34,237 bases of DNA from Coriobacteriales bacterium (GCA_031264075.1 JAISEO010000040.1:1-34237), one strand, 5' to 3'; shown: positions 15,869 to 23,548, counted from the first letter of the stretch. Numbers and translations are program-made. The notes: generated by a model not told the origin, from the sequence alone.

Positions 15869-16363
15869 TTATGAGTCAATGGTAACCTCGCCGTCCGCCC
15901 ACGTTACGGTCACGCCTGCAGGTGTCGTGATGGTGAATGTAAGGAGGGCATAATGCTCGTTGACTGTAACATCCTCGAGGCCGGTATACAGTGCGCCTGT
16001 CAAGGTCTGGATGGCAGCTTCAGGGGCGATAATAACTGGAGGGCCATCAGCCGGATCTTCAAACTCGACATCTTCACCAGAGACGGTATATTGAACCTGT
16101 CCCGTGGCACTGTTATACACATGGACACCACCCACCACATTACTGGAACCCTCACTCAGTATGGTCTGCAGTGCTGAACGGGCCACCGTGGTCTCGGCCC
16201 TGGCACCCTCGTCGCGTGCCTTCTGGATATAGCCGACCAACGAAGGAACCGCGATGGCCATCAGAATGCCCAGGATGACGATAACCACGATGAGCTCGAC
16301 GAGCGTAAAACCTTTCTTGCCATTCTTGCGTAACTCCTGCTGTCTTTTAACCAACGATTTCAT
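15869..16363 (-). CDS. Type IV major prepilin, expressed copy of an invertible pair
   Basis: A 164-residue prepilin. The ATG at 16363 has AAGGGAG four bases upstream and a good promoter about 80 bases upstream. The leader MKSLVKRQQELRKNGKKG is cleaved before FTLVE (G18|F19, Glu23 at +5), followed by the hydrophobic helix (about 19-45) and a variable globular part rich in Thr, Val and Glu, without cysteines. The first 54 residues are nearly identical to the prepilin on the opposite strand at 17381-17902, after which the two diverge completely. Size and single domain suggest a structural (major) pilin. It lies just outside the proposed invertible segment, with only its promoter, ribosome site, ATG and about one codon inside it. 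Confidence 0.92.
   Translation of the reverse strand: MKSLVKRQQELRKNGKKGFTLVELIVVIVILGILMAIAVPSLVGYIQKARDEGARAETTVARSALQTILSEGSSNVVGGVHVYNSATGQVQYTVSGEDVEFEDPADGPPVIIAPEAAIQTLTGALYTGLEDVTVNEHYALLTFTITTPAGVTVTWADGEVTIDS
16201..16359 (-). repeat. Inverted repeat, left arm (pilin switch)
   Basis: On the minus strand, 16359 down to 16201 matches plus-strand 17379-17537 at 154 of 159 bases without gaps. The first 37 bases (16323-16359) are identical in both arms. Four of the five differences are synonymous and one changes Met to Leu. This is the probable recombination region. Confidence 0.95.
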
Positions 16364-16444
16364 TGTACTCCCTTTCTTTCTAGCCCCGCTTAAGGCTGCC
16401 TGATGAGGGGCATCTCCCGCACCCCAGATATATGAGACTTGAAC

Positions 16445-16473
16445 AGCATACTCCAGTTGCGCAGCTGTGTAAA
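16445..16473 (-). promoter_or_regulatory. Promoter of the left prepilin, inside the invertible segment
   Basis: On the minus strand TTTACA (16468-16473) and TATGCT (16445-16450) are separated by exactly 17 bases, about 80 bases before the ATG. Immediately upstream are long A/T tracts (16474-16525) that may act as an UP element, including two copies of CTTCACAAAA (plus-strand 16480-16489 and 16491-16500). The arrangement fits a strong promoter for an abundant structural pilin. Confidence 0.7.
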
Positions 16474-16591
16474 TAGATTTTTTGTGAAGATTTTGTGAAG
16501 TTTTGAAAATTTTTTGATGAAATGAGGCTTGAATAACCACATTAACAGAAAAAATGCCAGTCAGCACCTGAATACCGCATGTTCACATCGT

Positions 16592-17215
16592 TCAGTTATC
16601 GAGATGAGTGAGACACCCGTCCCTCATGCGCTCATTGATAAAGGCGTTCAAGGTGGAACGATTCACTTTGAAGATTCGGGCAATCTCGCTCTTGGAATGG
16701 TTGTCGGCGAGCAGGACGCGGATGGCCTCCTCTTTGCCACTGAGCTTGACCCGCTTCGACTTTTTGCCCTTGGGCCTGCCGAGGACAACCCCTTCGGCCC
16801 TTTTGCGCGCCAATGCCTCTCTCGTGCGTTGGCTGATGAGGTTGCGTTCTATCTCGGCTGACAGCCCAAAGGCAAAGGCCAGGACCTTACTCTGAATGTC
16901 CTCCCCGAGCCGGTAGTTGTCCTTAATCGTCCAGACCTTGCAGCCCTTTGCCATGCAGATGTTGAGTATCTCCATAATCATGAACAGGTTTCTGCCGAGG
17001 CGTGAGAGCTCGGCGCAGATGATGAGGTCGTCTGCCTTGACCCGCTTGAGGAGCTTGCCGAGCTTGCGTTTGTCATAGTTCTTCGCACCGCTGATGGTTT
17101 CCTCGATCCAGCCGTTGATCGCCAGGTCGTTTTTCCGGGCAAAATTGATAATCTCGTAGCGCTGATTCTCTACCGTCTGCCTGTCGGTGCTGACCCGGAT
17201 ATAGCCGTAGTTCAT
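16592..17215 (-). CDS. Serine recombinase (DNA invertase/resolvase family)
   Basis: A 207-residue site-specific recombinase. The start at 17215 follows AAAGGAG at five bases. The N-terminal catalytic domain opens with YIRVSTDRQ (catalytic Ser9, Arg7) and contains ELSRLGR (69-75) with conserved arginines. The long E-helix is at about 115-142 (FGLSAEIERNLISQRTREAL), followed by GRPKG and a C-terminal helix-turn-helix (SKSEIARIFKVNRSTLNAF). This size and order fit DNA invertases/resolvases, and the start resembles the Mpi-type invertases of Bacteroides. It lies between the two inverted pilin copies, so its most likely job is inverting the segment in which it lies. Family is firm; the specific reaction is inference from context. 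Confidence 0.95.
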   Translation of the reverse strand: MNYGYIRVSTDRQTVENQRYEIINFARKNDLAINGWIEETISGAKNYDKRKLGKLLKRVKADDLIICAELSRLGRNLFMIMEILNICMAKGCKVWTIKDNYRLGEDIQSKVLAFAFGLSAEIERNLISQRTREALARKRAEGVVLGRPKGKKSKRVKLSGKEEAIRVLLADNHSKSEIARIFKVNRSTLNAFINERMRDGCLTHLDN

Positions 17216-17378
17216 ACTTGCTCCTTTACTCGTTGCATGATCAGAAGCGTTAATAGTAGGGAATCCTCCCCGTGCAGCCTGTTGGTTATGGAGGAAGGCT
17301 GAAGGCAAAGGCGCGCCCTATGGCATTTCTCTGGTGTGATACTGGGATGCGGGGGATGCAAAATCTCCTGCGGTAAAT

Positions 17379-17537
17379 AATCGTTGGTTAAAAGACAGCA
17401 GGAGTTACGCAAGAACGGCAAGAAAGGTTTTACGCTCGTAGAGCTCATCGTGGTTATCGTCATCCTGGGCATTCTGCTGGCCATCGCGGTACCTTCGTTG
17501 GTGGGCTATATCCAGAAGGCACGCGACGAGGGTGCCA
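17379..17537 (+). repeat. Inverted repeat, right arm (pilin switch)
   Basis: Plus-strand partner of the left arm at 16201-16359. The perfect 37-bp part is 17379-17415. An in-frame stop (TAA, 17378-17380) sits at its outer edge, directly before the TCG codon that corresponds to residue 3 of the expressed pilin. Confidence 0.95.
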
Positions 17538-17902
17538 AGGCAACGGCCTCTGTGGTGTATCAGGGACTACAGACCGTGCTGAGCGATGGGTACAAAAACT
17601 CGACTGAAGATGGTACCCATACCTACACGTATGGCAGCACATCAGTACCCTTTAAGGTAGATACTGATAACCTCATGAAGAGCGGTACTATCGCCGCAGG
17701 TGATTGGACGGCTGACTTGGACAATGCAGGGTTTAAAGGCGCTATAACAGACTTGACCGGTCTCAGTATGGCCAACATGACCCTTACCGATATAAAAGTT
17801 GCTGCAAATGGCTTCTCGGTCACCGAGTTTACGGTGGATACCGGCCAAGGGTCAGTTAAAGTAACAGCGGCGGATGGCAAGACCACGTACGTGGTGAATT
17901 AA
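17381..17902 (+). CDS. Silent type IV prepilin cassette lacking its own start
   Basis: This copy begins at the TCG codon corresponding to Ser3 of the left prepilin and runs 173 codons to a stop at 17900-17902. The leader, cleavage site (KKG|FTLVE) and pilin helix match the left copy, and the globular part is different (Gly/Thr/Asp-rich). There is no ATG, no Shine-Dalgarno sequence and an in-frame TAA immediately upstream. A TTG at 17384 could serve as a start in principle but has no ribosome site. As it lies, it should be unexpressed. After inversion it would gain ATG-AAA and encode a 175-residue prepilin. It has its own terminator, consistent with being functional when switched on. Intact frame over the full length argues against a dead pseudogene. 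Confidence 0.85.
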   Translation, partial: SLVKRQQELRKNGKKGFTLVELIVVIVILGILLAIAVPSLVGYIQKARDEGAKATASVVYQGLQTVLSDGYKNSTEDGTHTYTYGSTSVPFKVDTDNLMKSGTIAAGDWTADLDNAGFKGAITDLTGLSMANMTLTDIKVAANGFSVTEFTVDTGQGSVKVTAADGKTTYVVN

Positions 17903-17944
17903 GCACACCTGCCTCCATCGCAAGCTGATCACAGCAAAAAGCAT

Positions 17945-17998
17945 AGACCTCCCCTCAGCCAAGCTACGGGGAGGTCTTTTCTGTGTTGCTGTAATTGC
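17945..17998. repeat. Direct repeat flanking the pilin switch, right copy
   Basis: Matches 15765-15818 in the same orientation at 49 of 54 bases. Includes the terminator hairpin and adjoining sequence. Confidence 0.75.
17946..17980 (+). terminator. Terminator of the right (silent) prepilin cassette
   Basis: Inverted repeat 17946-17958 with 17964-17976 (11 of 13 pairs) around a five-base loop, followed by TTTT on the plus strand. It may also stop transcription coming from adk on the other strand, although no T run follows in that direction. Confidence 0.8.
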
Positions 17999-18126
17999 GC
18001 TTATGTTGCCTTTGCCGTATAGTACGGCGAGCAGCAGAGGGAAAAACTTGGAGTGGACTTATGCCTCAACCGACGATTGATTCCGTGCTTCTCTGAAAGA
18101 GAAGTTGCGCAAACGACCAGTTTTTA

Positions 18127-18753
18127 TCAGGGAGCAATGACTGCCTGGATGTCGGCGAATACCTCATCGGGGTCCTGATCGCCGTTGACCTCTACGAGAA
18201 GGTCGGCACCGTGGTAGTAGTCTATGAGGGGAGAGGTTGATTTTGTGTAGACCTCGAGGCGATTGCGCACCGTGTCGGGATTATCGTCGTCGCGCTGGTG
18301 CAGGGGGCCGCTGCACACGGGGCAGGATGTGTCGCCCTTGGTGCCGATATACCCACAGGCCTTACACAGCTGCCTGTTGCTCAGGCGCTCCACGATGACC
18401 TCGGGGGCCACCTCAACAGCAATGGCGTAATCAATGCCGCGTCCCAGCTCATCCAGCTCGGTAGTGAGGGCCACCGCCTGGGTGGCGGTACGCGGAAAGC
18501 CGTCCAGCACAAAGCCCTTCTCGGCATCCTCCTCCTGGAGGCGCTCCTTAACCAGGCCGATGACGACAGAATCCGGCACCAGTTCGCCAGCGTCCATGTA
18601 GCTCTGGGCCTCGAGCCCCAGCGGCGTGCCGGCCTTGACCGATGCGCGAAGGATGTTGCCGGTGGAAATATGGACTATGTCGTAGGTGTCAACAAGCTTC
18701 TTGGCCTGCGTGCCTTTTCCGGCCCCGGGGGCTCCCAGTAATACAAGGTTCAT
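18127..18753 (-). CDS. adk: Adenylate kinase
   Basis: Converts AMP and ATP to two ADP in the cytosol. In 208 residues it has the P-loop GAPGAGKGT (7-15), the AMP-binding DGFPRT region (84-89) and a LID domain with four cysteines (C130, C133, C144, C147), which marks the zinc-binding form common in Gram-positive bacteria. GAGGAGG lies seven bases before the ATG at 18753. Last gene of the ribosomal-protein operon, 60 bases after secY. The stretch 17999-18126 beyond it holds only two small hairpins (18014-18028 and 18088-18104) and no gene. Confidence 0.97.
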   Translation of the reverse strand: MNLVLLGAPGAGKGTQAKKLVDTYDIVHISTGNILRASVKAGTPLGLEAQSYMDAGELVPDSVVIGLVKERLQEEDAEKGFVLDGFPRTATQAVALTTELDELGRGIDYAIAVEVAPEVIVERLSNRQLCKACGYIGTKGDTSCPVCSGPLHQRDDDNPDTVRNRLEVYTKSTSPLIDYYHGADLLVEVNGDQDPDEVFADIQAVIAP

Positions 18754-18813
18754 AAACAGTCCTCCTCTGATAACTCTGACCTAAGCGCGAGACAGCGGGT
18801 AAAACAGCATGCC

Positions 18814-20082
18814 TCACTTGAAGAAGCCTTCGTAGTGGTGTTGCTTGAGTTGACTTTCGATCTTGCTCATCGTGTCCAGCGCCACACCCACCATAATCAG
18901 GATAGAGGTGCCGCCAAAGGCGGTGATGAGTTGGTCGCCGGTCCAGGTGAAGATGATGGAAGGCACCACGGCAATCAGGGCGATGTAGACGCCGCCGGGC
19001 AGCGTAATCCTATTGAGCACGTTCTTGATGTATTGCACGGTATTGGCACCGGCGCGCACGCCGGGGATAAAGCCCCCCTGCTTTCGCAGGTTGTCTGCCG
19101 TGTCCTGGGGGTTGAACACCATGGAGGTGTAGAAGAAGCAGAAGAAGACGATGAGCACAAAGGAAAGCAGCCAGTTGAGCACACCCGACGAGAGCAGATT
19201 GGAAAAGTCCGTAAGCCATTGCACATTGAAGAACACGGCCAACTGTGCGGGAAAGTACAGCAGGGAGGAGGCGAAGATGATGGGGATAACGCCGGCACCG
19301 TTGACCTTGAGCGGTATATAGGTTGACTGACCGCCCATGACCCGTCTGCCCTGGATGCGCTTGGCATAGTTGATGGGAATACGCCTCTGGGCGCGTTCGA
19401 TAAGCACAATGCCCGGGATAACAGCCAGCACCACCACGACAATGAGCACCGTCACCCAGATGTCATGCGTCTGGGCACTCTGCGTGATGGCAGAGGGAAA
19501 CCCGGCGATGATATTGGCGAAGATGATGAGGGACATGCCATTGCCCACACCGCGCTGGGTGATAAGCTCACCCATCCACATGATAAAACCTACGCCGGCC
19601 ACGAGCGTGAGGACGATGATGGCGCTCGTGATGAAGACAGGCATCTCGGTGGTGAGCTGCACGCCGTAGGTGGGGCTCTGGAAGAGGAAGAGGTAACCGA
19701 TGGCGTTGATGAGTCCGAGCCCCAGGCATACGTAGCGCGTAATCTGCGTAACCCGTTTCTGACCCGACTCGCCCTCACGCGCCATGCGTTGCAACGAGGG
19801 GATGACACCCTGCATCAGTTGCATGATGATGGACGCGGTGATGTAGGGCATGATTCCCAGTGAGAATACCGAGAAATTGGAGAGCGCGTTACCGCTGAAG
19901 ATGTTAAGCATCACCAGGGAGGGGTTGCTCGGGTCGCTGAAGGCATCCGTGAGCGCGCCTATGGGCACCCCGGGCACCGGGATATAGGAGCCGAAGCGAT
20001 ACAGCACGATAATAGACAGCGTAAAGAAGATCTTTTTGCGAAGATCCGGTACGCGAAACGCATTAAGCAGCGCACTTAGCAA
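18814..20082 (-). CDS. secY: Protein translocase subunit SecY (TTG start)
   Basis: The 422-residue pore subunit of the SecYEG translocon. It opens with LSALLNAFRVPDLRKK, has the plug region SGNALSNFSVFSLGIMPYI and about ten membrane segments, and ends in a basic tail. The start is TTG at 20082, which overlaps the rplO stop by seven bases; no in-frame ATG fits the family N-terminus. Standard position after rplO in the spc operon. Confidence 0.97.
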   Translation of the reverse strand: MLSALLNAFRVPDLRKKIFFTLSIIVLYRFGSYIPVPGVPIGALTDAFSDPSNPSLVMLNIFSGNALSNFSVFSLGIMPYITASIIMQLMQGVIPSLQRMAREGESGQKRVTQITRYVCLGLGLINAIGYLFLFQSPTYGVQLTTEMPVFITSAIIVLTLVAGVGFIMWMGELITQRGVGNGMSLIIFANIIAGFPSAITQSAQTHDIWVTVLIVVVVLAVIPGIVLIERAQRRIPINYAKRIQGRRVMGGQSTYIPLKVNGAGVIPIIFASSLLYFPAQLAVFFNVQWLTDFSNLLSSGVLNWLLSFVLIVFFCFFYTSMVFNPQDTADNLRKQGGFIPGVRAGANTVQYIKNVLNRITLPGGVYIALIAVVPSIIFTWTGDQLITAFGGTSILIMVGVALDTMSKIESQLKQHHYEGFFK

Positions 20083-20525
20083 GGTGCTTCTACCTTTCCT
20101 CCGGCCGCGACTATCTTCTCTGCGGCACTGGCTGATACTCTGTCAACCTTCACCGTCAGGCTCTTGGAAAGCGCACCGCTGCCCAGGACCTTGACCGGCA
20201 GGCTGTTCTTCTTGATTATACCCTTTGCGGCCAGGCTGTCACCATCAACAATGTCGCCATTTTCAAAATATGCCTGAAGCCTTTCAACGTTGACGGGTAC
20301 GTAGGACACCCGGTTGATGTTGCGAAAACCGGGGAGCTTGGGAAGCCTGCGCGCCAGCGGCGTCTGACCGCCCTCAAAGCCGGGACCCTTGCCGCCGCCC
20401 GCCCGCGATTTCTGACCGCCGTTGCCACGGCCAGAGGTCTTGCCCATACCACTCGCCTGCCCGCGGCCTACGCGTTTACGTTTTTTTGTGGATCCGGGAG
20501 CCGGAGCCAGATCGTGTAACTGCAT
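20076..20525 (-). CDS. rplO: 50S ribosomal protein L15
   Basis: A 149-residue large-subunit assembly protein. The glycine/arginine-rich N-terminal extension (GRGQASGMGKTSGRGNGGQKSR) and the segment GFEGGQTPLARRLPK are diagnostic. GAGGAG lies six bases before the ATG. Its start directly abuts the rpmD stop (TAA followed by ATG) and its end overlaps secY, so the three are translationally coupled. Confidence 0.97.
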   Translation of the reverse strand: MQLHDLAPAPGSTKKRKRVGRGQASGMGKTSGRGNGGQKSRAGGGKGPGFEGGQTPLARRLPKLPGFRNINRVSYVPVNVERLQAYFENGDIVDGDSLAAKGIIKKNSLPVKVLGSGALSKSLTVKVDRVSASAAEKIVAAGGKVEAPC

Positions 20526-20717
20526 TTAGATCTCCTCAACACTCACAAGGTGCTTGACCTTGAATAGCATACCGCGCACGGCAGCGTTGTCCACCTGCTC
20601 TACGCTCCGGCCTATCTTACCCAGGCCGAGCGCGCGTAGAGTTGCGCCCTGATCGGACTTGAATCCGATGCTGCTTTTTGTCTGCGTGACCTTAAGAGTC
20701 TTATTGACGGTAGGCAT
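20526..20717 (-). CDS. rpmD: 50S ribosomal protein L30
   Basis: A 63-residue protein with the L30 pattern LKVTQTKSSIGFKSDQGATLRALGLGKIG. AAGGAG lies eight bases before the ATG. Lies five bases after rpsE and abuts rplO. Length and order are standard for the spc operon. Confidence 0.96.
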   Translation of the reverse strand: MPTVNKTLKVTQTKSSIGFKSDQGATLRALGLGKIGRSVEQVDNAAVRGMLFKVKHLVSVEEI

Positions 20718-20722
20718 GGTAG

Positions 20723-21244
20723 CTACTCCTTCCAGCCATATATCCTGGCCACCGAGCTGCCTCTGCGGGCAGCTACCTGGCGGGGCGAGGACAGGGACCT
20801 GAGACCCTGTGCCGTAGCCTTGACGATGTTCATGGCATTGTTGGTACCGAGGCTCTTTGAGAGCGCATCCTTGACACCGGCCAACTCCAACACCGCGCGC
20901 ACCGGGCCGCCGGCAATAACGCCGGTACCGGGTGTGGCGGGTCTCAGCAGCACCTTGCCGGCACCAAAGACGCCCAGCGCCTCATGCGGCAGCGTGCCCT
21001 CCTCGGTGAGCGGCACCGTAAACATATTCTTCTTGGCGTCTTCCACGCCCTTTTTAATGGCAATGGGCACTTCCTGGCTCTTGCCCATGCCTACTCCCAC
21101 GCGGCCTTTGCCGTCGCCGACGACCACCAGGGCCGTGAGCGCAAAGCGCCGGCCACCCTTGACCACCTTGGATACGCGGTTGACAAAGACAACCCGCTCC
21201 TGCAGCTCTGGCGTCTGGGTATCTTTTGGATTATTGCGAGCCAT
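20723..21244 (-). CDS. rpsE: 30S ribosomal protein S5
   Basis: The 173-residue S5 acts in decoding fidelity. The N-terminal double-stranded RNA-binding domain ([19 protein letters not shown]) and the [15 protein letters not shown] segment are clear. The AGGAGG site before its ATG overlaps the stop codon of rplR. Lies between rplR and rpmD. Confidence 0.97.
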   Translation of the reverse strand: MARNNPKDTQTPELQERVVFVNRVSKVVKGGRRFALTALVVVGDGKGRVGVGMGKSQEVPIAIKKGVEDAKKNMFTVPLTEEGTLPHEALGVFGAGKVLLRPATPGTGVIAGGPVRAVLELAGVKDALSKSLGTNNAMNIVKATAQGLRSLSSPRQVAARRGSSVARIYGWKE

Positions 21245-21254
21245 TCATCTCCTC

Positions 21255-21629
21255 CTAGAATTGCAGTCCGGATTCGCGGGCACCCTCTGCGAGGGCCTTG
21301 ACGCGGCCATGGTACAGGTAGCCACCGCGGTCAAAGACGACCTTGGTGATGTGTGCCCGGCTGGCGGCCTTGCCAACCAGTTTTCCCACCAGCTCCGCGC
21401 CTTCCACCGTCGCACCGCTCTTATCGCCTTTTTTGAACTCGGCGGTAAGCGAGCTGGCGCTGGCAAGCGTCTTGCCGGCATCATCGTCGATTATCTGGGC
21501 ATAGATATGTGAACCCGAGCGCGTCACGCGCAGGCGGGGGCAGACGGCATTGCCGTGTATCTTGCCACGTACTCTGCGCTGGCGTCGCGCCAGGCTGGCG
21601 GCTTTTGCCTTTGACTTATGTGCATTCAT
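21255..21629 (-). CDS. rplR: 50S ribosomal protein L18
   Basis: A 124-residue 5S rRNA-binding protein with [12 protein letters not shown] near the N-terminus and the conserved C-terminal [26 protein letters not shown]-type ending. AAGGAG lies seven bases before the ATG. Follows rplF after 49 bases. Confidence 0.97.
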   Translation of the reverse strand: MNAHKSKAKAASLARRQRRVRGKIHGNAVCPRLRVTRSGSHIYAQIIDDDAGKTLASASSLTAEFKKGDKSGATVEGAELVGKLVGKAASRAHITKVVFDRGGYLYHGRVKALAEGARESGLQF

Positions 21630-21678
21630 TCAAACGCTCCTTAACGTTCTTCCTCGCAACAGGCCCACGGGCACCTGT

Positions 21679-22236
21679 TTAACTGGCACCGGTTGCCGTC
21701 TTGCCCATCTTGCGGCGGACATGCTCACCCTCGTAGCGAATGCCCTTGCCCTTGTAGGGCTCCGGCTTGCGCCATTTACGGATGTCGGCAGCCGTCTGGC
21801 CCACCTGCTGTTTATCGATGCCCTTGACGATGATCTGCGTCTGGTTGGGGAGCTCGAAGCTGATGCCCTCGGGCGCCTTGACAAACACCGGATGCGAATA
21901 GCCCAGCTGCAACTCCAGGTCATTGCCTTTGAGCGCGGCACGATAGCCAACGCCCTGTATCTCCAGCTTCTTTGAGAAGCCGTCACTCACCCCTACCACC
22001 ATGTTTGACAGCAGGGTGCGGGAGAGGCCATGGAAGGCCGAGGCTTCCTGCGTGTCCTCTATCTTCTCAACCTTGAGCACCTCGCCCTCGGGCGCGGTCT
22101 CCTGCACGATACGCACCTCGGGCAGGAACTCATGGCTGAGTTGACCCTTGGAGCCCTTCACCTTGACCAGCTGGCCGTCGATGGTTACTTCGACGCCGGC
22201 TGGCACCGGTACGGGTTGTTTGCCGATACGACTCAT
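21679..22236 (-). CDS. rplF: 50S ribosomal protein L6
   Basis: A 185-residue protein with the L6 start MSRIGKQPVPVPAGV and the signature PEPYKGKGIRYEGE near the C-terminus. AAAGGAG lies seven bases upstream of the ATG. Standard position between rpsH and rplR. The C-terminus (KTATGAS) is slightly longer than in many relatives. Confidence 0.97.
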   Translation of the reverse strand: MSRIGKQPVPVPAGVEVTIDGQLVKVKGSKGQLSHEFLPEVRIVQETAPEGEVLKVEKIEDTQEASAFHGLSRTLLSNMVVGVSDGFSKKLEIQGVGYRAALKGNDLELQLGYSHPVFVKAPEGISFELPNQTQIIVKGIDKQQVGQTAADIRKWRKPEPYKGKGIRYEGEHVRRKMGKTATGAS

Positions 22237-22251
22237 CTACTCTCTCCTTTA

Positions 22252-22650
22252 TTACCAGATATAGGCGATGACTTCGCCACCGATGCCGGCCTTGCGGGCA
22301 TCTCTGTCGGTCATGACGCCACGAGACGTGGAGATAACCGCTGTGCCGAGTCCACCGAGCACCCGGGGCAGTTTGTCCTTGTTTGCATACACGCGCAGGC
22401 CGGGTTTGGAGATGCGCTTGAGACCACGCAGCGTTTTTGCGCGTTTCTCACCATACTTGAGGGTGATCTCCAGACTGCCTACCGGCTTTCCGACAAGGAC
22501 CTCGTATGAGGTGATGTAGCCCTCCTCCTTGAGGATGCGGGCTATCTCGGCAAGCTTTTTGCTCGTGGGCATGGAGACGGTGTCCTTGCTGGCAGAGTTG
22601 GCGTTGCGTACCCTGGTGAGCATGTCAGCTATGGGATCGGTCATTGACAT
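22252..22650 (-). CDS. rpsH: 30S ribosomal protein S8
   Basis: A 132-residue 16S rRNA-binding protein, in E. coli also the translational repressor of the spc operon. Starts (M)[15 protein letters not shown] and ends with the S8 signature [26 protein letters not shown]. The ATG at 22650 is used because AGAGGA lies six bases upstream; 22644 is the alternative. Lies 90 bases after rpsZ. Confidence 0.97.
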   Translation of the reverse strand: MSMTDPIADMLTRVRNANSASKDTVSMPTSKKLAEIARILKEEGYITSYEVLVGKPVGSLEITLKYGEKRAKTLRGLKRISKPGLRVYANKDKLPRVLGGLGTAVISTSRGVMTDRDARKAGIGGEVIAYIW

Positions 22651-22740
22651 TTAGATTCCTCTTTCTCTCAGTGTTGCCCCTGGTGTTGGGGTGCCGTCTT
22701 GCTGAGCGTGACACCTTGACACGTGGGTTGCTCGTACGGC

Positions 22741-22926
22741 CTACCAACTGGCCTTGCGGATACCGGGCAACTCGCCGCGGCTCGCCAGCTCGCGCAGACA
22801 GATGCGACACAACCCAAACTGCCGGTAGTAGGCCCGGGGCCTGCCACATCTCACACAACGATTGTGTTGACGGGTGGAGAACTTTGGCTCACGCTTTGCC
22901 TTGGCTATCATTGACTTTTTTGCCAC
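22741..22926 (-). CDS. rpsZ: 30S ribosomal protein S14, zinc-binding type Z
   Basis: Short (61-residue) S14 with four cysteines (C24, C27, C40, C43) forming a zinc site, the form typical of Gram-positive bacteria, as opposed to the about 100-residue zinc-free form. Begins [12 protein letters not shown] and contains [20 protein letters not shown]. Lies between rplE and rpsH. Confidence 0.97.
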   Translation of the reverse strand: MAKKSMIAKAKREPKFSTRQHNRCVRCGRPRAYYRQFGLCRICLRELASRGELPGIRKASW

Positions 22927-22940
22927 AACACTACCTTTCG

Positions 22941-23486
22941 CTAATTCCTCTTAAACGGAAACTTGAGGGCATCAAAGAGCGCCCTGGCCTGCTCATCGTT
23001 CTCGGCAGACGTCACGATGGTTATATCCATACCGCGCGTGCGGTCTATCTTGTCGTATTCAATCTCGGTAAAGACGAGCTGCTCGGTTACCCCGAGCGTG
23101 TAATTGCCGCGTCCGTCAAAGCTGTCTGTGGGGATGCCGCGAAAGTCGCGGACCCGGGGGATGGCCGTGGAAAGCAGGCGGTCGAGGAACTCCCACATCC
23201 GCTCGCCCCTGAGCGTTACCTTGGCACCGATGGGCATGCCGGCACGCAGCTTGAAGTTGGCGATGGACTTCTTTGCGCGACAGAGCCGGGGCTGCTGTCC
23301 GGTGATGGCCCGTAGATCGGCCATGGCCGCGTCTATCTGCTTGCTGTCCTGCACCGCGGCACCAACGCCCATGTTGACGACGATCTTCTCAATGGTGGGC
23401 ACCTCGTTGACGTTGCCCAGTTGCAGCCGGTCCTTGAGCGCCGGAATGATCTCGTCTGTGTATTTCTCTTTAAGTCTTGCAGTCAC
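22941..23486 (-). CDS. rplE: 50S ribosomal protein L5 (GTG start)
   Basis: A 181-residue 5S rRNA-binding protein. Contains [14 protein letters not shown], the Q-R-P-like segment [19 protein letters not shown] and the C-terminal [20 protein letters not shown]. The start is GTG at 23486, with GAGAGGAAG just upstream. A 128-base spacer containing a stable hairpin separates it from rplX. Confidence 0.97.
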   Translation of the reverse strand: MTARLKEKYTDEIIPALKDRLQLGNVNEVPTIEKIVVNMGVGAAVQDSKQIDAAMADLRAITGQQPRLCRAKKSIANFKLRAGMPIGAKVTLRGERMWEFLDRLLSTAIPRVRDFRGIPTDSFDGRGNYTLGVTEQLVFTEIEYDKIDRTRGMDITIVTSAENDEQARALFDALKFPFKRN

Positions 23487-23548
23487 GTTGCTTCCTCTCG
23501 ACTCTCTGAATGAGCAGTTCTTCTGTCTGGGTCACGCTCGGCGTGCCT

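Larger units (their letters stand above)
16360..17378. mobile_element. Proposed invertible DNA segment carrying pilin promoter and recombinase
   Basis: The 1,019 bases between the two perfectly matching 37-bp arms. It contains the prepilin promoter, ribosome site, ATG and first codon at its left end, and the recombinase gene with its upstream region in the rest. Flipping it would place the ATG-AAA start, in frame, in front of the TCG codon of the right prepilin and leave the left prepilin headless. Confidence 0.8.

Noticed and set aside
16364-16567. N-terminal extension of the left prepilin
   Set aside because: Contains the promoter and ribosome site; a leader of this length is not seen in type IV prepilins.
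18014-18028. GCCGTA-TAG-TACGGC hairpin downstream of adk
   Set aside because: No T run on either strand, so not called as a terminator; only six pairs.
17995-18096. Possible plus-strand promoter (TTGCGC, 17 bases, TATAGT) with an 11-codon frame MPQPTIDSVLL
   Set aside because: The frame is very short, ends at a small hairpin and runs into the end of adk. Could be a transposase-end remnant but nothing confirms it.
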